Part shown: one piece after another, positions 32,108 to 40,422 of the stretch
Layout of the letters: every line of letters starts with the position of its first letter
Numbering within the stretch: the stretch's first letter is position 1
Assembly: GCA_049281195.1 (NCBI GenBank)
Contig: JBAPRR010000433.1
Coordinates: 1 to 41,089, forward strand
DNA from: JBAPRR01 sp049281195
Lineage (GTDB): Bacteria; Actinomycetota; Acidimicrobiia; Acidimicrobiales; CAVXTF01
Length of the DNA: 41,089 nt
Reading direction: 5' to 3'
The notes under the pieces: model-generated
What the model was told of the DNA's origin: nothing
The model's input: only the letters and a program-made list of their open reading frames with translations
The model's database searches: none
Position numbers and translations under genes: made by a program

Positions 32108-32965
32108 TCATCGCTCGGACGGTTGGTGTGGCACCGAAAGTGCAGACCCGAAGCGGATGACGTTTCCGTCGACGTCGGTGTGGGTCCCTTCGCGCATCTC
32201 CCATGGAGTGTCCTCGGGGGCGGTTGTCGTACCTCCGAGGCCTGGCTTGCTCCATTCTTCGTAAAGGGCGTCCGCGTCGCGGACGTAGAGATACACGCTC
32301 GTGCGGTTCTCCGATGCGACCTGGTCCTCTTCGACGCAGAAGTGCAGATCCATGCCGTCGCGCCAGGCGAACCCGTACCCGTCTGTCTTTTCGTACGGCA
32401 CGATCTTGAAGCCGAGGGTCTCGTAGTGCGTAAGAGCAGTGGCCAGATCGCGAACCGGAAGCACCGGAGAAAAGCGGCGGAACTGACGCAAGGGCCTGGG
32501 CTTCCCTGTGCCCTTCTCCGCATCTGAGACCTTGATCTCGGACAAGGCGAGCAGCGCTGTACGCATCGCCGCAACCTGTTCCGGCTGGATCTTCTCGTAG
32601 AGCTGGCGGTTGACAGCTTCGACCCCCCGCAGGCAGGCATCGGCAGCTTGCCGGCCGCGTTCGGTCAAATCGAGAGCGATCCGTCGCCGGTCGGTGGCAT
32701 CGGTTGACCGCTCCAGGTATCCCCGGTTCACGAGGGTGTCGAGAAGCTGGCTGACGGCCTGCTTGGACACACCGAGGGTGGACGGCAGGTCGACCCGCGG
32801 ACCCCCGCCCGACTCGATCCCGAGGAGGATGAAGGCGCCGTTTCGAGGGAGGTCCTCGATCCCGGCGGCGTGAAGCTGCGCACGGATGGCGCTCGCGTAT
32901 GCGCCCCTCGCCGTTCTCATCAAGGTGGGGTTGGAGAAGTGGTCGTTGAGGAGTGATTCATCCAT
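32108..32965 (-). CDS. fusion of MarR winged-helix regulator and VOC (glyoxalase/bleomycin-resistance) domain
   Basis: 285 residues in one uninterrupted frame. Residues about 1-150 form a MarR domain (LGVSKQAVSQLLDTLVNRGYLERSTDATDRRRIALDLTERGRQ). Residues about 165-275 form a VOC domain (FSPVLPVRDLATALTHYETLGFKIV ... DLHFCVEEDQVASENRTSVYLYV ... THTDVDGNVIRFG) of the bleomycin-resistance type rather than a metal glyoxalase I. The VOC part may be the ligand sensor or a sequestering domain. ATG at 32965 stands six bases after TATCCT with TTGACT 17 bases further up, so the mRNA is probably leaderless. It precedes DUF899 in the operon. Confidence 0.9.
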   Translation of the reverse strand: MDESLLNDHFSNPTLMRTARGAYASAIRAQLHAAGIEDLPRNGAFILLGIESGGGPRVDLPSTLGVSKQAVSQLLDTLVNRGYLERSTDATDRRRIALDLTERGRQAADACLRGVEAVNRQLYEKIQPEQVAAMRTALLALSEIKVSDAEKGTGKPRPLRQFRRFSPVLPVRDLATALTHYETLGFKIVPYEKTDGYGFAWRDGMDLHFCVEEDQVASENRTSVYLYVRDADALYEEWSKPGLGGTTTAPEDTPWEMREGTHTDVDGNVIRFGSALSVPHQPSER

Positions 32966-32971
32966 CTGGTC

Positions 32972-33012
32972 AGGATATTTACAACCAAACTGATAGTCAA
33001 TGTGCTTGACTA
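32972..33012 (-). promoter_or_regulatory. autoregulatory promoter/operator of MarR-VOC gene
   Basis: -35 TTGACT (33000-32995), 17-base spacer, -10 TATCCT (32977-32972), with the +1 falling on the ATG. The inverted repeat TAGTCAA-TGTGC-TTGACTA (32994-33012) covers the -35, a classical MarR repressor site. Confidence 0.7.
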
Positions 33013-33141
33013 CTTACCCTTGTTCAATAAGTTTGAGGGCGTCTCCGGTGCCGGCTTTTTCTCGTATTAGTAGGGTCCGGTCAGGTACAGGCACACGAGC
33101 AGTCGACTGTTCTCCGCTGCTCTTTCACGGAGGGGGTCCGA

Positions 33142-34941
33142 ATGCGGACTTTGCGATCTCGTAGGGCTCGATTGATCCTGGGTGCCACAGTTCTGCCGGT
33201 CTCACTTATGGTGGCCGTCATCGCGGCATCCGGAGAAGCAACGACGACGAGTGCTGTCGCATCCCTGCTTCGCGCAGCGAATCCCGGTCCGTCCGCAAAC
33301 GGACCGATCGTCGCCCGCGTTACGGGCGCAGTGATCCCGGCGACCGCAGGTTGGATCTCGATCACACCTTCCGAAGCGGCGCCGACCCCGATCCCGTCTG
33401 AAAGCCAGCAGATCAAGGTTCTGGCCGGGGTTCTGAAACGGATGAAAAAGCACTACGCCGAGTGGGCTCAGGACACCCCCGGCCCTCAGGACATCTACGA
33501 CTACGGGATCGGCAACCTGTGGTTGAAAGGGATCGACGGTGCGGGCACCACTGTCGCGGTCATCGAGGGTTGGAACGATCCCAAGATCGCGCAAGTCGTG
33601 GCCCAATTCGACAAGCCGTTCGGCCTCCCCAACCCGCAGATAACGACGATCTACCCGACGGGTCCGCTTCCGTCCACCTGCCCCGCCGGAATGAAGGCGC
33701 TCGGGAGCTACGGCTCCTGCCACGCCTGGCAGGGTGAGCTCGCCCTCGACGTCATCTCCGTCCACCTGATCGCGCCGTACGCCAAAATCGTCATCTCGGC
33801 CACCCCTGCCGACTCGCAGGTCACTGACGACGCGGCGAGCCAGGTAGCGCCTCCCGAGATGATGAGGGCGCTCGAATACATATCGAGCAAGCACCTGGCC
33901 GACGTGATCTCGATCAGCGACGGCACAGGCGAGACCACGTACAGCTACGGCGACGCAGAGATCCGCGCGCAGGATGCCGGCGAGCTCGCAGCGGCGGCTG
34001 CCGGTATCCCGGTGGACGTGGCGACAGGAGACTGCGGTGTCGTGCAGAACCTCGCAGTCGCGAACGGACAGTGCGAGGACGTGTCGGCTACTCCGGACAC
34101 CGCGGCATGGGACGACTCGCCATGGATCACCGCGGTCGGGGGGAGCATCCCGAATGTGAGCACCCAAAACGGAGCGAAGCTTGGTCCCGACCCGGTATGG
34201 CATGTTGCCCCACCGGACGCGATGTTCTCTGAAGGAGCCGGCTTCTCGTCGGTGTTCAAGCGGCCTGTGTGGCAGAACGGAGTCGCCTCGATCACCGGGA
34301 GCCACATGCGCGCGGTGCCCGACATCACGATGGATGCGCAAGACGGAACCTCCGAGGCCGCACCGTTGTTCTCGGGAGTCCTCGCCCTTGCCACCCAGGT
34401 GAATGACGGAGTGGTCGGTCCGATCAACCCGGTCCTGTACGACGATCTCGGCCCTGCCGGTGCAAAAGACGGGATAGCCGACGTCGTGAACGGTAACGAT
34501 TCCGCGGAGATGGGAAATGGCACCGTTACCGTCCCTGGTTTCACCGCCGGTAGCGGATACGACGTGGCCAGCGGATGGGGCACGGTCTCTGCTCCGAGCT
34601 TCGTAGCGGCCCTTGTCGCGGCGACCAAAGCCGACCACCAGGACCGGGCGATCAGAGCTTCCGCTCAGAAGCAGTTGAGCGCGCTCGAGACAAGCATCAA
34701 GATCTCCGTGCCCGACGTGTCACCCACCGGAGTCTCGTACATGTTCGCCAACAATTTTTTACCCGGCCACCCCATAGACCTGCTGGTCGACGGAACTCAG
34801 GTGGCGACTCTCACTGCCAACTCACTCGGCGCGGTGACGTACATGATCTCCCCCGCTGTTCTCGGTCTTTCCGCCGGCCAACACACCATCGAGCTCCAGA
34901 GCCTTCTGTTGAACGAAACGGCCTCCTTCGAAGTCTCATAA
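33142..34941 (+). CDS. secreted S53 (sedolisin/kumamolisin-type) peptidase
   Basis: 599-residue acid serine-carboxyl peptidase. Signal peptide at about 1-31. Catalytic residues can be placed: E199 and D203 in GELALDV, D297 in ATGDCG, S404 in DGTSEAAPLFSG; the Ca-binding loop is YDVASGWGTVSAP. A C-terminal strand-rich extension of about 95 residues (ISVPDVSPTGVSYMF ... IELQSLLLNETASFEVS) follows the catalytic domain. Only about 80 residues lie between signal peptide and catalytic domain, much less than the roughly 180-residue prosegment of typical family members. ATG at 33142 follows GGAGGGGG. It precedes a small PEGA-like gene by 5 bases. Confidence 0.92.
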   Translation: MRTLRSRRARLILGATVLPVSLMVAVIAASGEATTTSAVASLLRAANPGPSANGPIVARVTGAVIPATAGWISITPSEAAPTPIPSESQQIKVLAGVLKRMKKHYAEWAQDTPGPQDIYDYGIGNLWLKGIDGAGTTVAVIEGWNDPKIAQVVAQFDKPFGLPNPQITTIYPTGPLPSTCPAGMKALGSYGSCHAWQGELALDVISVHLIAPYAKIVISATPADSQVTDDAASQVAPPEMMRALEYISSKHLADVISISDGTGETTYSYGDAEIRAQDAGELAAAAAGIPVDVATGDCGVVQNLAVANGQCEDVSATPDTAAWDDSPWITAVGGSIPNVSTQNGAKLGPDPVWHVAPPDAMFSEGAGFSSVFKRPVWQNGVASITGSHMRAVPDITMDAQDGTSEAAPLFSGVLALATQVNDGVVGPINPVLYDDLGPAGAKDGIADVVNGNDSAEMGNGTVTVPGFTAGSGYDVASGWGTVSAPSFVAALVAATKADHQDRAIRASAQKQLSALETSIKISVPDVSPTGVSYMFANNFLPGHPIDLLVDGTQVATLTANSLGAVTYMISPAVLGLSAGQHTIELQSLLLNETASFEVS

Positions 34942-34946
34942 CGACC

Positions 34947-35258
34947 GTGGCCGACGCGACCCTCAAGCTGACCCGCAAGACGGGCGGCATCATCGACATG
35001 AACCGCGCGTGGGAGGTCGAGATCGACGGGAAGGTGGTCGGTTCCGTCGATTACAGGACGACGGTGGAGATCCCGATCAGCCCAGGTACCCACACATTGC
35101 GGGTGTTCCTCGGAAGGCATCTGAGCCGGCCCCGCACCTTCGAAGCACCTGACGGCGGAGTTGTCTCGTTCCACTGCCGGGCACAGCTGTTCTGGCCAAT
35201 GTTCATAGCATCGGTGATAAAGCCAGATCTATGGATCATCCTCAGGCAGGACAAGTGA
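34947..35258 (+). CDS. small PEGA-like beta-sandwich protein
   Basis: 103-residue protein with the pattern of small PEGA/Ig-like proteins: LTRKTGGIIDMNRAWEVEIDGKVVGSVDYRTTVEIPISPGTHTLRVFLGRH, then a strand with FHCRA and a hydrophobic C-terminus (FWPMFIASVIKPDLWIILR). I recall actinobacterial proteins with the same DGxxVGxVxxG...PGxHTLxL layout, function unknown. GTG at 34947 lies 5 bases after the S53 stop, so translation is probably coupled. The frame is open further upstream inside the peptidase gene, but those residues look nonspecific. Confidence 0.75.
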   Translation: MADATLKLTRKTGGIIDMNRAWEVEIDGKVVGSVDYRTTVEIPISPGTHTLRVFLGRHLSRPRTFEAPDGGVVSFHCRAQLFWPMFIASVIKPDLWIILRQDK

Positions 35259-35302
35259 CCATCTCCTGAGCAGCCTGCAGCCGCTCTAATGCGAATGCAG
35301 TA

Positions 35303-35321
35303 GTCCAATGATGCATTGGAC
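35303..35321. repeat. perfect inverted repeat between S53 operon and cyclic-di-GMP gene
   Basis: GTCCAATG-ATG-CATTGGAC, 8-base arms with a 3-base centre, in a 148-base gap. No U-run follows, so an operator or mRNA hairpin is more likely than a terminator. Downstream, CCGATATTGGTGTC (35346-35359) nearly repeats as CCGATATTTGTGTC (35398-35411). Confidence 0.6.
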
Positions 35322-35406
35322 CGATCGAGCAGGTCGGTAGACCAGCCGATATTGGTGTCATGTCGCTTAGGACAGATCGAGCGCGCTCTCTGACGAACCG
35401 ATATTT

Positions 35407-37824
35407 GTGTCGCCGGCCCTTCCCCCATGGTCAGACCGTGTGAGTGCGGCAGGTACCGCCGTTGACATAGCACGCCGTCGGCGGGCCATGTGGGCGATCG
35501 CGGCCGTTTCCCTGGTGGCGCTCGGAACGACAGGAGCGATCGCAGCCGCGATAGCCGTCACTGGCGCGGCATCGCAGAAATCGCACCAGGCGTTCGCCGA
35601 GTCGTCTACAGAGATCGCGTCGACATTGAAGCTGACCATTCAGCATGAACAAGACCTGATCGTGAGCACAGCGGGCTTTGTGGTCGGTAGCCCCGACGCC
35701 TCCGAAAAGCAGTTCATCCGCTGGGCTGATTCGATCAGCGCGCTGAAGCGTTATCCCGAGCTGTACGGGTTCGGCGAGAGCGTGATAGTTCCTGCTTCTG
35801 ATCTCAAAGCATTTGAAGCTCAGGCTGTGGCAAGTCCTTCGGCTCCGCTTGGACCCGGTCGGACATTTCAGGTCATACCACCGGGCAACCGCGCCTTTTA
35901 CTGCTTCTCGCGGCTCGGCCAGAACCGACAGACCGGTGGTCCGCCGGTAGGTCATGACTTCTGTGCGGGGGATCAGGGCACGTCGGCCTTGGCGGATCGA
36001 GACTCCGGGCAAGGCGACTACGTGCCCATCGTGTTCGGCAAAACCACTTTGCTGGCGGTCCAGACACCTGTGTACCAGGACGGCAATGTGCCCTCCACGG
36101 TGGCGACGCGTAAAGCCGAATTCATCGGATGGATCGGCGTGTCAGTCGTGCCCGACGTGGTGTTGGACGTCGCTTTGGAAGGTCATCCAGGGACTGAGGT
36201 GTCGTTGAGCTTCGGCGGAGGAACCTCCAATGTCGTTTTCAAAGACGGTAAAGCCCCCGCAGGATCGCAGCACGTCACGATCAGCCTTCACAACGGCTGG
36301 ACCGTAGAGACCTATGCCTCGGCAGCTGGAGAAGGGCTGTTTGGAAATGCGGGGGCGCTCGGCCTGCTGGTGATCGGAATCGCCCTCAGTCTCCTGCTCG
36401 GATTGCTCGTGTTCATTCTCGGGACCAGTCGATCTCGAGCCCTTGCCCTTGTCAGTCAAAAAACCGATGAGCTCCGCTACCAGGCCCTGCACGATCCACT
36501 CACCGGTCTACCCAATCGGTTGCTCATCACCGACCGGATCGAGCAACTACTCGCCCGCAATCGACGCAGCGGGACTGTCGCCGCGGCGATGTATGTAGAT
36601 CTCGACGACTTCAAGAACGTGAACGACACGCTCGGTCACGCCTCTGGAGACCAACTCCTCCGCGCCGTCGCGGCACGTCTTACCGGATCGTTGCGCGAGG
36701 TCGACACCATCGGGCGCATGGGTGGGGACGAGTTCGTCATCCTGATCGACGGTGGAAGGCTCGACAGTGCCCCTGAACTCGTCGCAGAGCGCCTGTTGGA
36801 GGTGATGCGCCAGCCCTTTGAACTGGACGCGGCCCCTATCCCGCTGACTGTGACAGCAAGTGTGGGGATCGCCGTCGGTGACCGGACCTCGGTTGGCGAG
36901 TTGCTCCGCGATGCGGACGTGGCGCTGTATCTGGCCAAGGGCGCGGGTAAGAATTGTTTCGAGGTGTTCCACCCGGAGATGGACACCGACATCAGACGGG
37001 TCTTTGCATTGGATTTCGATCTGAGATGCGCCCTCGAAGACCATCAGTTCCGCCTCGTCTACCAACCCATCTACAACCTTGACGATCTCTCACTGTTCGG
37101 AGTCGAAGCCCTGCTGCGCTGGGACCACCCCACCCTGGGCGAGGTCCAACCGGACGAGTTCGTCCCGCTGCTCGAATCGAACGGGCGGATTATCGATGTC
37201 GGGCGCTGGGTGCTGATCGAGGCGTGTTCGCAGATGGCCTACTGGCATCGCCGCGGAACTATGAAGCTCGGAGTGTCTGTCAATGTGTCGGGTCGCCAAC
37301 TGGACCATGACACCATCGTCGATGACGTGAGGGAAGCGTTGAGGGTGAGCGAACTCGATCCTTCTCTGCTCACAGTAGAGGTCACCGAGACCGCATTGAT
37401 GCGCGATACCGAGAAAGCAGCCAGCAGGCTCCGTGAGCTGAAGACGATCGGCGTACAGTTGGCCATCGACGACTTCGGCACCGGCTACTCGTCCCTTGCC
37501 TACCTGGCGAAGTTTCCGGTGGACTGCCTCAAGATCGATCGGGCGTTCACCAATGCGATCAGCAATTCGACCGAGTCCCGGGCGCTCGTCCGTACCCTCG
37601 TTCAGCTGGGGCGGGACCTCGGACTAACCACTCTCGCCGAGGGAGTGGAAACCACCGAGCAGATCGACCGGTTGCGTGACGAGCACGTGGACCAGGCCCA
37701 GGGCTTCCTCATGGCTCGACCGTTGGAGCCTGGGGCTTTTGCGAATTCCATCCTCGGCCTCCCACCCGTGGTGAGTACTCCATGGCGAAACCAGCACGCT
37801 CTTTACAACCCGCGATCTGCGTAG
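35407..37824 (+). CDS. CHASE-GGDEF-EAL cyclic-di-GMP enzyme
   Basis: 805-residue membrane receptor enzyme. Helix 1 at about 29-53; an extracytoplasmic CHASE domain (ELYGFGESVIVPASDLKAFEAQ region) to about 310; helix 2 at about 314-336; GGDEF domain with intact GGDEF (439-443) and an RxxD inhibitory site (REVD) before it; EAL domain with E567-A-L, DDFGTG at 688-693 and LAEGVET. All key residues for both synthesis and hydrolysis of c-di-GMP are present, so net activity is open. GTG 35407 is the outermost start; GTG 35440 and an ATG at codon 28 are alternatives. DUF1003 gene follows 22 bases later. Confidence 0.94.
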   Translation: MSPALPPWSDRVSAAGTAVDIARRRRAMWAIAAVSLVALGTTGAIAAAIAVTGAASQKSHQAFAESSTEIASTLKLTIQHEQDLIVSTAGFVVGSPDASEKQFIRWADSISALKRYPELYGFGESVIVPASDLKAFEAQAVASPSAPLGPGRTFQVIPPGNRAFYCFSRLGQNRQTGGPPVGHDFCAGDQGTSALADRDSGQGDYVPIVFGKTTLLAVQTPVYQDGNVPSTVATRKAEFIGWIGVSVVPDVVLDVALEGHPGTEVSLSFGGGTSNVVFKDGKAPAGSQHVTISLHNGWTVETYASAAGEGLFGNAGALGLLVIGIALSLLLGLLVFILGTSRSRALALVSQKTDELRYQALHDPLTGLPNRLLITDRIEQLLARNRRSGTVAAAMYVDLDDFKNVNDTLGHASGDQLLRAVAARLTGSLREVDTIGRMGGDEFVILIDGGRLDSAPELVAERLLEVMRQPFELDAAPIPLTVTASVGIAVGDRTSVGELLRDADVALYLAKGAGKNCFEVFHPEMDTDIRRVFALDFDLRCALEDHQFRLVYQPIYNLDDLSLFGVEALLRWDHPTLGEVQPDEFVPLLESNGRIIDVGRWVLIEACSQMAYWHRRGTMKLGVSVNVSGRQLDHDTIVDDVREALRVSELDPSLLTVEVTETALMRDTEKAASRLRELKTIGVQLAIDDFGTGYSSLAYLAKFPVDCLKIDRAFTNAISNSTESRALVRTLVQLGRDLGLTTLAEGVETTEQIDRLRDEHVDQAQGFLMARPLEPGAFANSILGLPPVVSTPWRNQHALYNPRSA

Positions 37825-37846
37825 GCCCGATGGGGGTCAGAGAGAG

Positions 37847-38434
37847 GTGTTCGACTCCTCGAACTGGAGTCGTTCTACGATCGAATACGTGGACGAGAAC
37901 AAAACTGATGAACGCGAAGGGCCCCTCCGTCATCGTCAACGACATGTCCGTGACGAGACAGCCTTCGGTAGCGATCGATTTGGTCAATGGGCTGAGCGCT
38001 TCGCCCGATTCTTCGGCACACCGAAGTTCATTGCCGGCCAAACCATCGTGGTGGCGTTATGGATCGTTGCCAACGGGTTCATCATCGTCCATGAACTGCA
38101 TGCCAAGGCTTTCGATCCGTATCCCTTCATCCTGCTCAACCTCCTCTTCTCAACTCAGGCTGCATACGCGGCCCCTTTGATTCTCCTGGCCCAGACGCGC
38201 CAGGCCGATCGTGACAAGGCCGGTGGCGAGGCTGACGCGCACCATCGAGAAGAGGTCGCCGCTCGACAGACCGCGCTGATCGAACAGAACACCGCGATCA
38301 CCACGACCACGCGTGCCAACACAGAACAGATCGCAGAGATCCACAAGCACGTGGCGGCTCTCACGGATCACTTTGGTATCGAGGTGGATGGATTCGAGGT
38401 TGGACCGGCGACTCAGCCCGAGGGTCCAAATTGA
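37847..38434 (+). CDS. DUF1003 membrane protein
   Basis: Up to 195 residues. DUF1003 core: DRFGQWAERFARFFGTPKFIAGQTIVVALWIVANGFI (helix 1), PYPFILLNLLFSTQAAYAAPLILLAQTRQADRDK (helix 2), and a long C-terminal charged helix probably forming a coiled coil (REEVAARQTALIEQNTAI...). Function unknown; members are small inner-membrane proteins. The start is uncertain: GTG at 37847, or GTG at 37889 giving a family-like short N-terminus. It follows the c-di-GMP gene by 22 bases and precedes the methyltransferase by 22 bases. Confidence 0.88.
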   Translation: MFDSSNWSRSTIEYVDENKTDEREGPLRHRQRHVRDETAFGSDRFGQWAERFARFFGTPKFIAGQTIVVALWIVANGFIIVHELHAKAFDPYPFILLNLLFSTQAAYAAPLILLAQTRQADRDKAGGEADAHHREEVAARQTALIEQNTAITTTTRANTEQIAEIHKHVAALTDHFGIEVDGFEVGPATQPEGPN

Positions 38435-38456
38435 CAGTGGAGAGGAGCATTAGCCC

Positions 38457-39200
38457 ATGAGCGAAAGTGACGAGCCGTACTACCGGCATGACCTGGCCCT
38501 GGTGCACCATCGCGGGTTCGCCTTCCACGCCGCTGCATGTGCTCCGGGGATCTTGGACCTGCTGTCATCGGTACGGGCGCGCAACGGCCTGGTACTCGAA
38601 ATCGGGTGCGGGACGGGTCTCCTCACCAAAGAGCTGACCGAGGCCGGCCACCGGATCATCGCTACAGACGCCTCCCCATCGATGCTCGAAGTGGCCCACG
38701 GCTTCATCGGAGAGCAGGTCGAGGAGTTGCGCCAGCTCACCTTGCCTGACGACCCTCTACCCAGGGTTGACGCGATCGTCGCCATCGGCCACCCCATCAG
38801 CTATCTGCCGGATGCCGACGCTATCGACCGAGCCCTCGTCGCCATGGCTGATGCACTGAATCCCGGCGGACTGCTCGCCATCGACATCTGCGACCTTGAA
38901 TGGGGAAAAGCCCGCCTGAACGCCTCCAATTTCGGAGGCGTCGGACCTGATTGGGCGATCATCACCGAATACTCGATGCCGTCACCAGATCGATTCGTCC
39001 GCGATATGACGACCTTCGTACCCAACGACGACGGCTCGTGGCACCGGGAGAGCGAGCATCACGAGAACGTGCTCGTCGACACCACTCGCATCCCTGCCCT
39101 TCTTCACGAGCACGGCGTCGATGCAGAGTTGCGCGACGCGTTCGGAGCCGAGAAGTTGCCGGTAGGACTTCGCGTGGTGATCGGACGGCGGCGGTTGTGA
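38457..39200 (+). CDS. class I SAM-dependent methyltransferase
   Basis: 247 residues with SAM motif I LVLEIGCGTGLLT (about 45-57), ATDASPSML (acidic loop with D) and DAIVAIGHPISYLPD; the rest is the beta-strand tail of small-molecule methyltransferases. Target unknown. ATG at 38457 follows GAGAGGAG. It is 22 bases after the DUF1003 gene, possibly one transcript, and its stop is only 3 bases from the stop of the convergent SGNH hydrolase gene. Confidence 0.9.
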   Translation: MSESDEPYYRHDLALVHHRGFAFHAAACAPGILDLLSSVRARNGLVLEIGCGTGLLTKELTEAGHRIIATDASPSMLEVAHGFIGEQVEELRQLTLPDDPLPRVDAIVAIGHPISYLPDADAIDRALVAMADALNPGGLLAIDICDLEWGKARLNASNFGGVGPDWAIITEYSMPSPDRFVRDMTTFVPNDDGSWHRESEHHENVLVDTTRIPALLHEHGVDAELRDAFGAEKLPVGLRVVIGRRRL

Positions 39201-39203
39201 CGT

Positions 39204-40340
39204 TCAGGTCACCGAAATAGTCAGCGTCTGCGTTGCAACGTTCGCCGGGGGCGCGTCGTGGATGTTGAGTGGGGTATCGAGAACCTGAACGGTGAACGTG
39301 AAGTCACCTGTTGTTTTTGGCTTGCCGGCAAAGGTGCCATTCGGCTTCAGCTTCAAACCGGTGGGGAGTGCGCCGGACGCCGGTGCAAGCGCCCAGGTGT
39401 AAGGGGGGTGTCCACCTGTGGCTTGTAGCTGACCGCCGTACTTCGATCCGACAGAGGCCGTGGGCAGTCCTGTCGTCGTGATCGTGACGCCATCAATCAC
39501 CTGTTCGAACGATGCTGCCACGACCGCATGGCCTATGTCGTTGGGATGGATGTTGCCCCCATCTGAGCAGAACAACGTCCAGTTGCAGACATCGGCGACG
39601 TTCTGCGGTTCGGTCTGCCCGTCGTAAGAGCCGGTCTCTTCAAAATCAGTGGTCTGAAACATCGTTGCCGGATCGGCCGTGGCTGCACCGCCAGCGGTGT
39701 AAAGCTGCTCCAAAAGGGTGTTGAGGCCGATGGCGTACTGTTCGGATTGGGTGGCCAGTTGCTGGCCTGATGAGCCCGTTAGCCATACACCGAGGAACGG
39801 GTCGTAGTAGTCCATCCCGTAGATCGCGATCCCCGGATACGCGGATCGGAGGCCGCTCAGGATTTGCGGGAGATTCTGGTTGATGTCGACCAAACCCTGA
39901 GATACGCACGAGGCATTGATCGAGTCTCCGTCAATGCAGCCATCGACGTCATTGGCACCGATATCGATGGTGACGATCGGAACCTCGTTTTTGTGGGACC
40001 GCAGGAATGCCTCTGCGTCTCCCAGCTGTGTTCCGGTCTTGTAGGAGCATCCGGGGCCATTGATCACGGATCCCGTCGTGGCTCCGCTGCACGCGATGTT
40101 GTGCACCTGAAGAGCGGGGAATTCGGTCAGTTCGTGTTCGTAGATCAGATTCACGTAGTCCTCCGAGGGCTGGGTAGCCCCCACACCGGCTGCCATAGAG
40201 TCCCCCATCGCCAGGTAGTACGTGGCGCCGGCTTTCGATGCCGGGCCTACGGTGGCCGCCGCGCTCGACACCCCTGGCGCGAGGCCGCCGGCCACCGCCA
40301 TTGTCGTGAGCAGCAGGGCTGCAAACATTCCCACCTTCAT
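39204..40340 (-). CDS. secreted SGNH/GDSL hydrolase with C-terminal Ig-like domain
   Basis: 378 residues. Signal peptide (MKVGMFAALLLTTMAVAGG). SGNH blocks: YLAMGDSMAAGVGA with the nucleophile Ser, NIACSGATT, DIGANDVDG, and NIHPNDIGH with catalytic Asp/His. From about 280 onward a putative Ig (He_PIG-like) repeat: LPTASVGSKYGGQLQATGGHPPYTWAL...LPTGLKLKPNGTFAGKP. Six Cys may form disulfides. It likely hydrolyses extracellular esters or lipids. ATG at 40340 with AGGGGGA upstream is preferred over a TTG one codon earlier. Confidence 0.93.
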   Translation of the reverse strand: MKVGMFAALLLTTMAVAGGLAPGVSSAAATVGPASKAGATYYLAMGDSMAAGVGATQPSEDYVNLIYEHELTEFPALQVHNIACSGATTGSVINGPGCSYKTGTQLGDAEAFLRSHKNEVPIVTIDIGANDVDGCIDGDSINASCVSQGLVDINQNLPQILSGLRSAYPGIAIYGMDYYDPFLGVWLTGSSGQQLATQSEQYAIGLNTLLEQLYTAGGAATADPATMFQTTDFEETGSYDGQTEPQNVADVCNWTLFCSDGGNIHPNDIGHAVVAASFEQVIDGVTITTTGLPTASVGSKYGGQLQATGGHPPYTWALAPASGALPTGLKLKPNGTFAGKPKTTGDFTFTVQVLDTPLNIHDAPPANVATQTLTISVT

Positions 40341-40422
40341 CAACGTCCCCCTACCTCTGTTGGTGTGAGGCTACTTGAGACGCCAGAAAGTCCCACGTAG
40401 GTGGCCGAGTACCGTCGGGGAC

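Noticed and set aside
33202..34638. 478-codon minus-strand open frame
   Set aside because: Antisense to the S53 peptidase; Arg/Asp/His-rich, low complexity.
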